NCBI GenBank assembly: GCA_018433925.1
Contig: JAHDQI010000142.1
Location: forward strand, 1-32,154
Direction of reading: 5' to 3'
Length of the DNA: 32,154 bases
Source of the DNA: Phycisphaerae bacterium
GTDB lineage: Bacteria; Planctomycetota; Phycisphaerae; Sedimentisphaerales; Anaerohalosphaeraceae
Shown here: piece after piece, positions 16,115 to 23,808 of the stretch
Numbering within the stretch: the stretch's first letter is position 1
Layout of the letters: every line of letters begins with the position of its first letter
Translations under genes and position numbers: made by a program
Notes under the pieces: model-generated
Seen by the model: only the letters and a program-made list of their open reading frames with translations
Database searches by the model: none
What the model was told of the DNA's origin: nothing

Positions 16115-16762
16115 TTGAAATACGATTCCTCTATCGAGACAGACGGCCGCCGGCGGCTCCGGCGGGCCGGCGTGATTTTCGTGGCCTGTGTGTGCGGCTG
16201 GTTCGTGATGCAGTTGGAGATTCTCGGCGTGCGGATGCTGGCCCCGCACTTCGGCAGCGCGGTTTATGTCGTCACCGGCAGCGTCATCGGCACGTTTCTG
16301 CTCAGCTTGTCGGTTGGGTATATGCTCGGCGGCTGGAGGTCGGCGCAGCGGCAAAGCCGGCGAAATCTCGGCCTGAACATTGCGGCGGCGGGCCTGTGGA
16401 TGGGGTTGCTGCCCTGGATGACCGAACCTGTATGCGACCGGGTCTTCGACCTGGGGCTCGACGAAAAATGGGGATCGCTCCTGGCGGCGCTGATTCTGTT
16501 TGCTGTCCCGACGGTGCTGCTGGGCACCGTTTCGCCCACCGTGGTCCGTTGGCTGACCACCTGTTCGGCTGATTCGGGATGGAATGCCGGGATGGTACTG
16601 GCGGCTTCCACGGTGGCCAGCTTTGCCGGCTGCGTGGTGACGGCGTTTTACCTGATCCTGTATTCCATGCGGCTGACGCTGTGGGTCTCCGGCGGAGCGC
16701 TGATGCTGCTGGGGGCCGGGCTGGCACTTTTGCCGAGTGTATGGAGAAAACAGGATGCCTAA
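16115..16762 (+). CDS. Multi-pass membrane protein, membrane half of a spermidine-synthase-like system
   Basis: The start is a TTG at 16115, seven bases after AGGAG; a TTG at 16097 lies before that Shine-Dalgarno and is unlikely. The 215-residue protein has about five to six hydrophobic segments. It resembles the N-terminal membrane domain of fused spermidine-synthase-like proteins, which typically begin E-[IL]-x-x-x-R-[ML]-x-A-P-x-F-G. That pattern is visible here as EILGVRMLAPHFGSAVYVV, followed by a second helix ending in SVGYMLGG and by VLLGTVSPTVVRWL. The last eight bases overlap the next gene, which encodes the matching SAM-fold half, so the two products probably act together. Substrate unknown. 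Confidence 0.75.
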   Translation: MKYDSSIETDGRRRLRRAGVIFVACVCGWFVMQLEILGVRMLAPHFGSAVYVVTGSVIGTFLLSLSVGYMLGGWRSAQRQSRRNLGLNIAAAGLWMGLLPWMTEPVCDRVFDLGLDEKWGSLLAALILFAVPTVLLGTVSPTVVRWLTTCSADSGWNAGMVLAASTVASFAGCVVTAFYLILYSMRLTLWVSGGALMLLGAGLALLPSVWRKQDA

Positions 16763-17687
16763 GAAAATAATGATTTGGGCTGTGTGTGTGTCTGCTTTTC
16801 CGCTGGTGTCTTTACGGGCGGAACCGGAGGACTGGGGCCGGCTGATTCATCGCAAAGATTCACTCTACAACACCATTTTTGTTTATCAGCGAGGGCCGAT
16901 TGTCACGCTGCGTTTCGGCAGACGAGGCGGGGTGCCGATCCAGAGCCAGGTCCATCTCGATGAGTTGCATCGGCACATGCTCGACTATACCAAGATGACC
17001 TTTTGCGGCCTGCTGTATCAGCCGCGGCCGCAGCGGATGCTTGTGCTCGGCCTGGGCGGCGGGGTGATCCCGCGGCAGATGCGGGACTTCTTCCCGGAAG
17101 CCCAAATTGATGTCGTGGAAATTGACGAGGCGATTGTGCCGATTGCCAAACGCTACTTTGCCTTTGCGGACGATGAAACACTCAAAGTCCACATTGAGGA
17201 CGGCCGGGTGTTCATCAAAAAACAGCTTCGTCTCGAAAAACCGCCGCAGTATGACTTCATTGTGCTGGATGCATTTAACGGTGATTATATCCCGTTTCAC
17301 CTGATGACGCGGGAGTTTTTGCGGGAAGTCCGCGGGGTGCTGGCCGAAGGCGGGGTGGTCGTGGCCAATGTGTTTTACACGAATCGGCTCTTTGATGCGG
17401 AACTGGCGACGTTTCTGGATGTATTCGGGCCATGTCATGTTTATATGAGCCGGGACAGCGGCAACGCGATGCTGGTCTCACAGGCCGAGGATGAACCCAT
17501 GCCGGAGGTGGAGGCGCTGATCGAACGGGCCCGCGATTTGCAGGAAACGCACCGGTTTTCTTTCAATCTGATTACGGTGGCCAAATGCATCCGTCCCACT
17601 CTCCGGCCCGAGAAGAACGCCAACGTGCTTACGGATGACCGGGCGCCGGTCAACTACCTACGCCAACAGGAGAGGAACGTTGATTGA
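16755..17687 (+). CDS. Exported spermidine-synthase-like (SAM-binding fold) protein
   Basis: The ATG at 16755 follows GGAG by eight bases; a GTG at 16737 is possible. This 310-residue protein opens with an apparent signal peptide (MPKKIMIWAVCVSAFPLVSL, likely cleavage near LRA). The rest is a class I SAM/aminopropyltransferase fold: VLGLGGGVIPRQMRDFFP (97-114), VVEIDEAI, HIEDGRVFI and LDAFNGDYIPFHLMTREFL (171-189). The acidic residue of the classical GGGDG loop is missing, and the classical D-x-x-D-P-x-GP motif is replaced by LDAFNGDYIP, as in the uncharacterised fused family. Classical spermidine synthesis is therefore unlikely. A SAM-type enzyme outside the cytoplasm would be odd; retention as a membrane anchor facing inward is possible. 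Confidence 0.8.
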   Translation: MPKKIMIWAVCVSAFPLVSLRAEPEDWGRLIHRKDSLYNTIFVYQRGPIVTLRFGRRGGVPIQSQVHLDELHRHMLDYTKMTFCGLLYQPRPQRMLVLGLGGGVIPRQMRDFFPEAQIDVVEIDEAIVPIAKRYFAFADDETLKVHIEDGRVFIKKQLRLEKPPQYDFIVLDAFNGDYIPFHLMTREFLREVRGVLAEGGVVVANVFYTNRLFDAELATFLDVFGPCHVYMSRDSGNAMLVSQAEDEPMPEVEALIERARDLQETHRFSFNLITVAKCIRPTLRPEKNANVLTDDRAPVNYLRQQERNVD

Positions 17688-17714
17688 CCCGAATAAATAT
17701 TTTGAGGAGATATG

Positions 17715-17849
17715 ATGGAATGGGAGGAAGATAGCTCCTATGCGGACAGTTTGATTATTGTGTTGCCGAAGGAAAAGGATAAGCGTCTGCCGCGTTTCCG
17801 CTGCGTTCCCATCCAAATCGGAACAATAAAAAAGGAGCATGAGGGATGA
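17715..17849 (+). CDS. Candidate small ORF translationally coupled to the BRO gene
   Basis: This 44-codon ORF begins MEWEEDSSYADSLIIVLPKE. Its ATG lies five bases after GAGGAG, and a second ATG directly before it is too close to the site. Its stop overlaps the BRO-gene start as ATGA, and the Shine-Dalgarno of the BRO gene lies inside its last codons. The product is charged, without a signal peptide or membrane segment. I recognise no family. It may be a real leader or partner gene, or simply a translated 5' leader. Confidence 0.4.
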   Translation: MEWEEDSSYADSLIIVLPKEKDKRLPRFRCVPIQIGTIKKEHEG

Positions 17850-18619
17850 CTGAGCAATCAACACAGATTGCCTTATTTAAAGGCAGGGAAATTCGCAAAA
17901 GAATCCATGATAACGAATGGTGGTTTTCGGTTGAAGATGTCGTTTTGGCCTTAACGGATTCAAAAGACCCTAAACAATACATCAACAAACTGCGTAGACG
18001 TGACCCCCAGCTTTCAGAAGGGTGGGTACAATTTGTACATACCCTTCCGCTGGAGACCGCCGGAGGTTCCCAAAAGGTCAATTGTGCTAATACAGAAGGG
18101 ATTTTTCGGATTATTCAGTCCATCCCCTCACCCAAGGCCGAACCGTTCAAGCGATGGCTGGCGAAAGTGGGGTATGAACGGATTCAGGAAATTGAAGATC
18201 CGGAACTGGCCGCAAAGCGGACACGAGCGATCTACAAAGCAAAGGGATATCCGGATGAGTGGAAGGATCGACATGTCGGCTGTGATCGAGAGTACGCGAT
18301 TTTGACAGCCGAGATATCCAAAGCGGCTTTCGGGCTTACCCCGTCGGAGTACAAAGAACTGAAGGGGCTCAGTCGGGAGAACCTGAGGGACCACATGAAT
18401 GATCTGGAACTGATTTTCTCTATGCTGGGCGAGGCGGCCACAACAGAAATTACACGCAATCAAGATGCACAGGGATTTGATGAAAATAAACAGGCCGCGG
18501 TCGAAGGGGGGTCAGTCGCCGGTACGGCCCGCAGGCAGCTTGAGTCCAAGACAGGGAAAAAGGTGGTTTCCAAAAATAATTATCTCCCCCAAAGTCCAAA
18601 GAAAAAACGACTGAGATAA
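17846..18619 (+). CDS. BRO-family (Bro-N domain) protein
   Basis: This 257-residue protein has an N-terminal Bro-N-type domain (about 12-115) with the family's EWWFSVEDVVLALTDSKDP opening and a helical VNCANTEGIFRIIQSIPSPK segment. The C-terminal part contains EYAILTAEISKAAFGLTPSE and RENLRDHMNDLELIFSMLGE, seen in chromosomal BRO proteins. The end is very basic (NNYLPQSPKKKRLR). BRO domains are common in phage antirepressors and DNA-binding proteins, so a DNA-linked regulatory role is likely, but no function is established for this subgroup. It is preceded by AGGAG and starts within the stop of a tiny ORF. It looks more AT-rich than its neighbours, a sign of possible transfer. Confidence 0.85.
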   Translation: MTEQSTQIALFKGREIRKRIHDNEWWFSVEDVVLALTDSKDPKQYINKLRRRDPQLSEGWVQFVHTLPLETAGGSQKVNCANTEGIFRIIQSIPSPKAEPFKRWLAKVGYERIQEIEDPELAAKRTRAIYKAKGYPDEWKDRHVGCDREYAILTAEISKAAFGLTPSEYKELKGLSRENLRDHMNDLELIFSMLGEAATTEITRNQDAQGFDENKQAAVEGGSVAGTARRQLESKTGKKVVSKNNYLPQSPKKKRLR

Positions 18620-18620
18620 A

Positions 18621-18676
18621 CCACCGGAACTATTCGACTGCCGGATCATCGAAACCGCGAATTGTTCCTGTGGTGG
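18621..18676. repeat. Bulged inverted repeat after the BRO gene
   Basis: CCACCGGAAC at 18621-18630 pairs with GTTCC at 18664-18668 and GGTGG at 18672-18676, leaving a three-base bulge and a 33-base loop. There is no T-run. It may mark the 3' end of the BRO transcript; the evidence is weak. Confidence 0.3.
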
Positions 18677-18695
18677 GACTGAAGAGAGCTTTCGA

Positions 18696-18724
18696 TTGAT
18701 TCGCAACGCCGGGTCGGGTATAGT
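18696..18724 (+). promoter_or_regulatory. Candidate promoter for a leaderless methyltransferase mRNA
   Basis: TTGATT (18696-18701) and TATAGT (18719-18724) are 17 bases apart. Counting from the -10 puts +1 at about 18731, the A of the ATG, so the mRNA would have no leader. The only purine run before the ATG is GGGGGG, part of which would lie between the -10 and the start. Confidence 0.5.
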
Positions 18725-18730
18725 GGGGGG

Positions 18731-19948
18731 ATGAAAGCGACTGACAAACGAACGATTCTGATTACCTGCGGGCGAGGGTTGTCCGATCTGCTGCGGCAGG
18801 AGATCGAGGCCCTCGGTTTCGCGGTGGATTCTGCGCACGAAACGGGGGTGGAAATCACCGGCGATCTGACGGATGCCATGCGGCTGAACCTGCACCTGCG
18901 GACGGCCTTTAACGTGCTGGTCCTGCTGGCCCGGTTCGAGTGCCGCGGACCCGACCCCCTGTATATCCAGGTCGGCCGGATCCCGTGGGAGGACATTCTG
19001 CCGACGGATGGGTATGTCTGCGTGGTCGGCCGGATCGATACCCCAACCATCAAAAATACGATGTACGCCAACCTGAAGATCAAAGATGCCATTGCCGACC
19101 GGATGGTGCAGAAAACCGGTTGCCGGCCGGACTCAGGCAAGGACCGCAACCGGGCGGTCGTGCAGGCCTATTGGAAAGGCGATCAGTGCTGGATTTACCT
19201 GAATACCTCCGGCCGAAAAATCTCCGACCGGCAGTATCGTCGGATTCCCTGCCAGGCGCCGCTGCGGGAGTCGCTGGCGGCCGCCATTATCCTGACGGCC
19301 GGCTACGACGGCAGCGAGACGCTGGTCTGTCCCATGTGCGGCAGCGGAACGCTGCCCATCGAAGCGGCCCTGATCGCGTCCCGCCGTGTGCCGGGCCTTT
19401 TGCGGACCAATTTTGCCTTTATGCACACAACACTCTATGACGAGGCCGCCTGGCAGCGGATGCGGGCCGAAGCGCTCAGGCAAAGCAAAAAACGCGGCGG
19501 CAAGGCGGGCTTCAGGCCCGCCCGGATCCTTGCCACGGATATCGATGCTTCGGTGGTGGCCGCCGCCCAGCGAAATGCGCAGACCGCCGGCGTCGATCAC
19601 CTGATCGAGTTTGGTGTATGCGATTTTGCCGACACGGAGATCCCGGAAGGCAAAGGGATCGTTGTGATGAATCCCGAATACGGCATACGGCTGGGGGAAA
19701 TTGACGCCCTCAAGCAAACGTACCAGCGCATCGGCGATTTTTTAAAACAAAAATGCGCCGGGTATACGGCCTTCATTTTTACGGGCAACCCCGAACTGTC
19801 CAAAAAGATCGGCCTGCGAACCAGCCGGCGGATTCCGTTTTTTAACGGAGACATCGAATGCCGCCTGCTCAAATATGAACTCTACAGCGGCACGCGCAAA
19901 CACTACGCCGACAGATCGAATGCCCCGACAGATCCGCCGGATCGTTAA
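18731..19948 (+). CDS. THUMP-domain class I rRNA methyltransferase (RlmL/UPF0020 type)
   Basis: This family makes N2-methylguanosine in 23S rRNA. The 405 residues comprise an N-terminal ferredoxin-like and THUMP region (about 8-160, opening TILITCGRGLSDLLRQEIEA) and a C-terminal methyltransferase. SAM motif I-like MCGSGTLPIEAAL (202-214) and ATDIDASVVAAAQRNAQTAG (268-287) are clear. The catalytic motif IV is NPEYGIRLG (314-322), where the family normally has NPPYG, so Pro is replaced by Glu. No RlmK-like C-terminal half is present, unlike E. coli RlmL. No good Shine-Dalgarno exists and a promoter abuts the ATG. The stop overlaps the stop of the convergent phosphatase gene. Confidence 0.9.
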   Translation: MKATDKRTILITCGRGLSDLLRQEIEALGFAVDSAHETGVEITGDLTDAMRLNLHLRTAFNVLVLLARFECRGPDPLYIQVGRIPWEDILPTDGYVCVVGRIDTPTIKNTMYANLKIKDAIADRMVQKTGCRPDSGKDRNRAVVQAYWKGDQCWIYLNTSGRKISDRQYRRIPCQAPLRESLAAAIILTAGYDGSETLVCPMCGSGTLPIEAALIASRRVPGLLRTNFAFMHTTLYDEAAWQRMRAEALRQSKKRGGKAGFRPARILATDIDASVVAAAQRNAQTAGVDHLIEFGVCDFADTEIPEGKGIVVMNPEYGIRLGEIDALKQTYQRIGDFLKQKCAGYTAFIFTGNPELSKKIGLRTSRRIPFFNGDIECRLLKYELYSGTRKHYADRSNAPTDPPDR

Positions 19949-20538
19949 GGGATCCTGACGAACTCTTTTCGCAGGGCCTCGACGTCAAGCGTTTCGAGGA
20001 ATTTGGGCAGGCCGGACCAGAACTTATGATATCCGAACGGACCTTTTGTCATTTCCTCGATGGCTCGCTCTTTGCTCCAGCCCTCCACCACCATTCGCCA
20101 GGCGGCGATCAGAGTGCCGGTGCGGTCGGCCCCGTGCCGGCAGTGCAGCAAGACCGGCTGATAGGCCGGGTCAGTGGCTATGCGCAGAAACTCGCGAACC
20201 TGTTTTCCTTTCGGATCCCAGGGAGCCATTGAGATGCTGATGTATGCAAGAGACGTCCCTTCCAGTTCCTTTTCGTCGGAATGGAACATCCGCAGGTCGA
20301 TAACCGTCCGGATGCCAAGCCGCTCCAGATACGGAAAACATTCCTTCTCCGGCTGAGCGCTGCGGTAAAGAACTTCCGAAACCCTGTAAAGATTGGGACA
20401 GCCGGCCTGCACAACCGGCCGGGCGGGGGTCAGGGAAGCGCCCCCGGCCGTCGCCGGGCCGCGGACCTCAGAGGTGCAGCCGGATCCAAGTATAATGCCG
20501 ACAAACAAGAATGGAATGCTGTTTTTTAATCTCTTCAT
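19945..20538 (-). CDS. Exported dual-specificity/tyrosine phosphatase-like protein
   Basis: The start is taken at the ATG at 20538, giving 197 residues and a signal peptide (MKRLKNSIPFLFVGIILGSG) followed by Cys21, a possible but weak lipobox. The longer frame upstream runs through the promoter. The Cys-phosphatase loop HCRHGADRT (His132, Cys133, Arg139) is intact and is followed by GTLIAAWRMV. An upstream GIRTVIDLRM strand and a possible general-acid Asp108 in APWDPKG fit the DSP fold. It should therefore hydrolyse phospho-Tyr/Ser or another phosphoester in the periplasm. No kinase is adjacent. It is divergent from a large membrane protein. Confidence 0.85.
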   Translation of the reverse strand: MKRLKNSIPFLFVGIILGSGCTSEVRGPATAGGASLTPARPVVQAGCPNLYRVSEVLYRSAQPEKECFPYLERLGIRTVIDLRMFHSDEKELEGTSLAYISISMAPWDPKGKQVREFLRIATDPAYQPVLLHCRHGADRTGTLIAAWRMVVEGWSKERAIEEMTKGPFGYHKFWSGLPKFLETLDVEALRKEFVRIP

Positions 20539-20595
20539 TTCTAATCTGTTTTGTTTACAGTTCAATTGTCCCTTGCGTAAACGCCCCCCTGCCTG

Positions 20596-20626
20596 TAGTA
20601 TAACGGCCGGCGGTTTCCAATGTCGA
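20596..20626. promoter_or_regulatory. Overlapping divergent promoters for the phosphatase and membrane-protein genes
   Basis: On the minus strand, TCGACA (20621-20626) and TATACT (20597-20602) are 18 bases apart. On the plus strand, TTGCGT (20573-20578) and TAGTAT (20596-20601) are 17 bases apart. The two -10 boxes share five bases, so the two polymerases should exclude one another. Judged by eye. Confidence 0.4.
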
Positions 20627-20648
20627 ATGAAAAGCATCCGGATTTTGC

Positions 20649-22277
20649 GTGAGAACAGACAAGGCAAAACTTTTTTTGCATGGCCTCCTTGAGGTTTGGC
20701 GATCTATCACAGCGATTGTCCGCTGGACAGCCGTCGCCGTATTTTCCGTGCTGTTTCTTGCCGGTCTCCTGCTGCGGCTGCCATGGAAGATCCTGTTTTT
20801 GCTGACAGTCATTCCGGTGGTGGGTCTTTTCGTCCCGCGAGAAAGACAAAAATGGGTCTGGGGTGCTTTCACACTCGTTGCGGCCGGGGTCTATTTGTGG
20901 ATTTTTTTCCTGCCCGCCCATGAGGAGTCCGGCTGGAGCACCTACCAATACATCGAAGAGCCGAGCCCCGAGTTTCTGACCAATCCTGAAAACGCGGCCG
21001 TGCATTATGTTGATTTTTTTCAACAATATGAAGAAGAGGTCTTTTCCTATCCCTATTCCACCTCTGAAGATCAGGCAACGTATGAAGGTCCCTGGGATGC
21101 CCGGCAGTTTCCGGATCTGAGCGACTGGATGGATCGCAGGAAACCGGCCCTCGAAACCCTGATCGGCATCTCCCGAATGCCGCTGTGCCGGTTTGAGGCC
21201 CCCATCACGCTGCGAAGCTATCAGCGTTTGCAGCTTCGGATCAAACTGATGAAGGCCTGGGCCAGCGTACTGATCCGGTCGGCCCATCGAGACCTGGCTG
21301 CCGGCGACTCTGCGGCAGCCCTCGAAAAGCAGTTGACGATCTGGGCGATGGCCCGCCATCTGTACATGCAGGGAACCCTGCTGGACCAGGCCACGGCATT
21401 CCATCTCCAGCGAAGCGGCTGCCGTGTCCTCCATTCCTTTATCATCCGCCAGGATCCGCCCGATTCCATGCTCGAGGAAATCCTGTCTCGATCTGAACAG
21501 TTGGATTCAAACTGGCCGGAAAACTGGCCGCGGATCCTCCGCCGTGAAAAACGGCTGGCCGGTAATTTCGCGGGCCTGTTTTACCAGGTCCATGAACAGG
21601 GCCAATCGCGCATCTCACGCGATCTGGGACAGGGCTTGCATGAGGCCCTCGGCCATCCGCCGTATCGGTTTCTGCGGAGAAGGGAACTTTCACGCCTGCT
21701 GGCGCTGTCCATGTGGCTGTCGCTGCCGGCTTCGCCCGAGGGCATCGAAAGCATGATTGAAAGGCGTTTTGACCGATATGCGCAGATCGCCGAAGCGGGA
21801 AAAGACCTGGAGTTTGTGGATACCTGGCCGATCTGGATGAGAGGCCTGAATTATCGATCGGTGATCGACTGGTACGCCAAACAGCAGGTCAGTTTCTACT
21901 ATCCGCTGCGGCAAAAAAATATCCAGTACGAGGCGCTGGAACGGGTGACCCGGCTTCTGGTCGAACTCAAACGCTATCAGCAGAGCCGGGGCACCTGGCC
22001 GCGGCAACTGGAAGACCTGCTCGGCGGTACCCTGACGGGGGGACGCCTCTTTGATCCGGTCAGCGAGCGGGTATTTCGATATGAACGAACAGGCGATGCG
22101 TTTCGGCTTTATAGTCTCGGCAGCAACCAGCGGGATGACGGCGGCGTCAATAACGGGGAAGACAAGGGCGACCGGCTCTATTGGCCGATGACTGCATGGC
22201 AAGAGGAATCAGAAGCAATCGAAAGCCGGGTTCCTATTGAAATCGACGATTTAGATAAGCATGAGCGGGCTTTTTGA
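20649..22277 (+). CDS. Membrane-anchored hypothetical protein with GspG-like C-terminal segment
   Basis: This 542-residue protein begins at a GTG; no internal ATG offers a better start and the Shine-Dalgarno is weak. Three hydrophobic segments lie at about residues 20-42, 46-62 and 70-90, so the remaining 450 residues are probably outside. The middle is helical and acidic, with a YEGPWDARQFPDLSDWM segment. Near residues 430-510 the sequence resembles the tail of type II secretion pseudopilins and planctomycete relatives: LVELKRYQQSRGTWPRQLED, then FDPVSERVFRYERTGDAFRL and LGSNQRDDGG. No N-terminal pilin cleavage motif is present, so it is not itself a pseudopilin. Function unknown. It ends 19 bases from a convergent gene. 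Confidence 0.78.
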   Translation: MRTDKAKLFLHGLLEVWRSITAIVRWTAVAVFSVLFLAGLLLRLPWKILFLLTVIPVVGLFVPRERQKWVWGAFTLVAAGVYLWIFFLPAHEESGWSTYQYIEEPSPEFLTNPENAAVHYVDFFQQYEEEVFSYPYSTSEDQATYEGPWDARQFPDLSDWMDRRKPALETLIGISRMPLCRFEAPITLRSYQRLQLRIKLMKAWASVLIRSAHRDLAAGDSAAALEKQLTIWAMARHLYMQGTLLDQATAFHLQRSGCRVLHSFIIRQDPPDSMLEEILSRSEQLDSNWPENWPRILRREKRLAGNFAGLFYQVHEQGQSRISRDLGQGLHEALGHPPYRFLRRRELSRLLALSMWLSLPASPEGIESMIERRFDRYAQIAEAGKDLEFVDTWPIWMRGLNYRSVIDWYAKQQVSFYYPLRQKNIQYEALERVTRLLVELKRYQQSRGTWPRQLEDLLGGTLTGGRLFDPVSERVFRYERTGDAFRLYSLGSNQRDDGGVNNGEDKGDRLYWPMTAWQEESEAIESRVPIEIDDLDKHERAF

Positions 22278-22296
22278 AGCAGGATTTTGGGCTTCT

Positions 22297-23601
22297 TCAA
22301 AGAGGACGGTCAGCCGCGTTAAAGGGGTCCCTGCTGTACCACTGGATTTCCTTTCCGGTTTCATCCTGAATGTCAAGACGGTCTTTGGTTTCCTGGCGAA
22401 AGGCCGAAATCCAGCCGTAGGACGGCCAGGTTTTCGCCTCCTTGTCGGCTTTTGGAATCAGATACAGTTTGTTATTATGAGAAATCAGAATCCTCCCGCT
22501 TCGGGCGTCTCCGGATAGATTCTGTCCCCGACTGAACACGGGATGTTCTGTTAATCCTCCAAAGCCGAGTCCTCCTCCTGATAAAGAGGCGGCGGCATAG
22601 GAAAAGTCGTATCGCCAGATTTCACCAGTGCGTAAATTGGATAAAAAAAGTTCATACTGACGAGTACCGGCTTTGCTAATCCAAAGAATCTGTTCGGGAG
22701 TCAGGTCAATCAGTTCCCAAAAGGAAGACGGCAGCGTCATTCGCTCGAGGGTTTTTTCATCGATGGAAAATCTGAAGATTTCACCAAAACCCACACAGTT
22801 ATAATCGCTTCGATAGAAATAGACAAAACGCTCATCCAGACAGACATGCGTAAAGTATTCAAGCCGATCTTTCGTCCGGAATGTGAAGTCATGTTTGCCT
22901 GTCTGTTTATTGTAGAGCCGGAGGGTATGATCTGCGGAGTACAGGATATAATTTCCTTTCCAGTCCCCATCGCAAAACCGGTCTGCGTTTGGTGGTGCGA
23001 GAACTTCTGCATGAACCGGATCCGCTTCTGTACCGTTCCATGGGATTATCGAAACACCCCAACGGGTCTGATTTCTGTCGGCATACAAGCAAATCAATCC
23101 TTCCGTGAAGATTCGGACCGGCGTATGTTCTCCTTTGCCCATTACTATTACTGTCTCTGTATTTCCCATTCCGTGAGGATTCCGCGGCCTCTCTTGGCGG
23201 GGATAAAGAAAGACGGGCGGCCGGGGTTTTCTTGGGTAAAGAATCTGCTGAAAAGCACCGCGATAATCGGACGCGACGATCCCCTTTTCTCCAAGGACAA
23301 ATTGATCTCCCCAGGGTCTGGATTCATCCGGCTTCAGGAGGGTTTCTATTGCATCCGTACCAAGCTGTTTTCGATAAAGGCCGACAAAAGAAGAGGGGGC
23401 CCGATTCATGGCTGTCGCCGGATCGCCCCGATTTTCCATCCAGGCGATCCAACCGTCCTGAATACCGATCGAGACAATGATCCCATCCTGTGACTCGGCG
23501 ATTGGCTCCCAGGAAGGAGGAACGGTAAATTCCCGTGCATACGAGGAGATCAACGGAAAGAAAAGCAGCAAAAATAAGCGGCTGCAAACTGTTTGTTTCA
23601 T
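22297..23601 (-). CDS. Secreted propeller-like hypothetical protein
   Basis: The ATG at 23601 follows AAAGGAGAAAAAGG, giving 434 residues and a signal peptide (MKQTVCSRLFLLLFFPLISS, likely cleavage near SYA). The mature part has recurring short beta-strand units with aromatic and Gly-Asp turns, such as GIQDGWIAWMENRGDP, GDWKGNYILYSADHTLRLYN and DERFVYFYRSDYNC. These suggest a TolB/WD40-like beta-propeller, though the blades are too divergent to count reliably. The middle contains a Pro/Arg-rich stretch (YPRKPRPPVFLYPRQERPRN). There is no dockerin-like end and no enzyme motif. Exported; function unknown. Confidence 0.75.
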   Translation of the reverse strand: MKQTVCSRLFLLLFFPLISSYAREFTVPPSWEPIAESQDGIIVSIGIQDGWIAWMENRGDPATAMNRAPSSFVGLYRKQLGTDAIETLLKPDESRPWGDQFVLGEKGIVASDYRGAFQQILYPRKPRPPVFLYPRQERPRNPHGMGNTETVIVMGKGEHTPVRIFTEGLICLYADRNQTRWGVSIIPWNGTEADPVHAEVLAPPNADRFCDGDWKGNYILYSADHTLRLYNKQTGKHDFTFRTKDRLEYFTHVCLDERFVYFYRSDYNCVGFGEIFRFSIDEKTLERMTLPSSFWELIDLTPEQILWISKAGTRQYELFLSNLRTGEIWRYDFSYAAASLSGGGLGFGGLTEHPVFSRGQNLSGDARSGRILISHNNKLYLIPKADKEAKTWPSYGWISAFRQETKDRLDIQDETGKEIQWYSRDPFNAADRPL

Positions 23602-23751
23602 CCTTTTTCTCCTTTGCCGTATTTCTTCGGGCCTTCTATTGATTGTACTTGCCAATCGACCGGATTTCATGTAAATAATTTAAAAAACAAGCAGAGAAAC
23701 AGTAAAAAAGGAAGGGATTGGTCCCTGGTAAAATATTGTCGATTGGCGGAG

Positions 23752-23780
23752 TTGTTTTGAATCGGATCGGGAATTATATC
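23752..23780 (+). promoter_or_regulatory. Candidate promoter for asnS
   Basis: TTGTTT (23752-23757) and TATATC (23775-23780) are 17 bases apart, about 28 bases upstream of the ATG as a start-site-to-codon distance of roughly 22. Confidence 0.35.
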
Positions 23781-23808
23781 TGAATTGACTTTCTGAGAGA
23801 GAGTGGGC

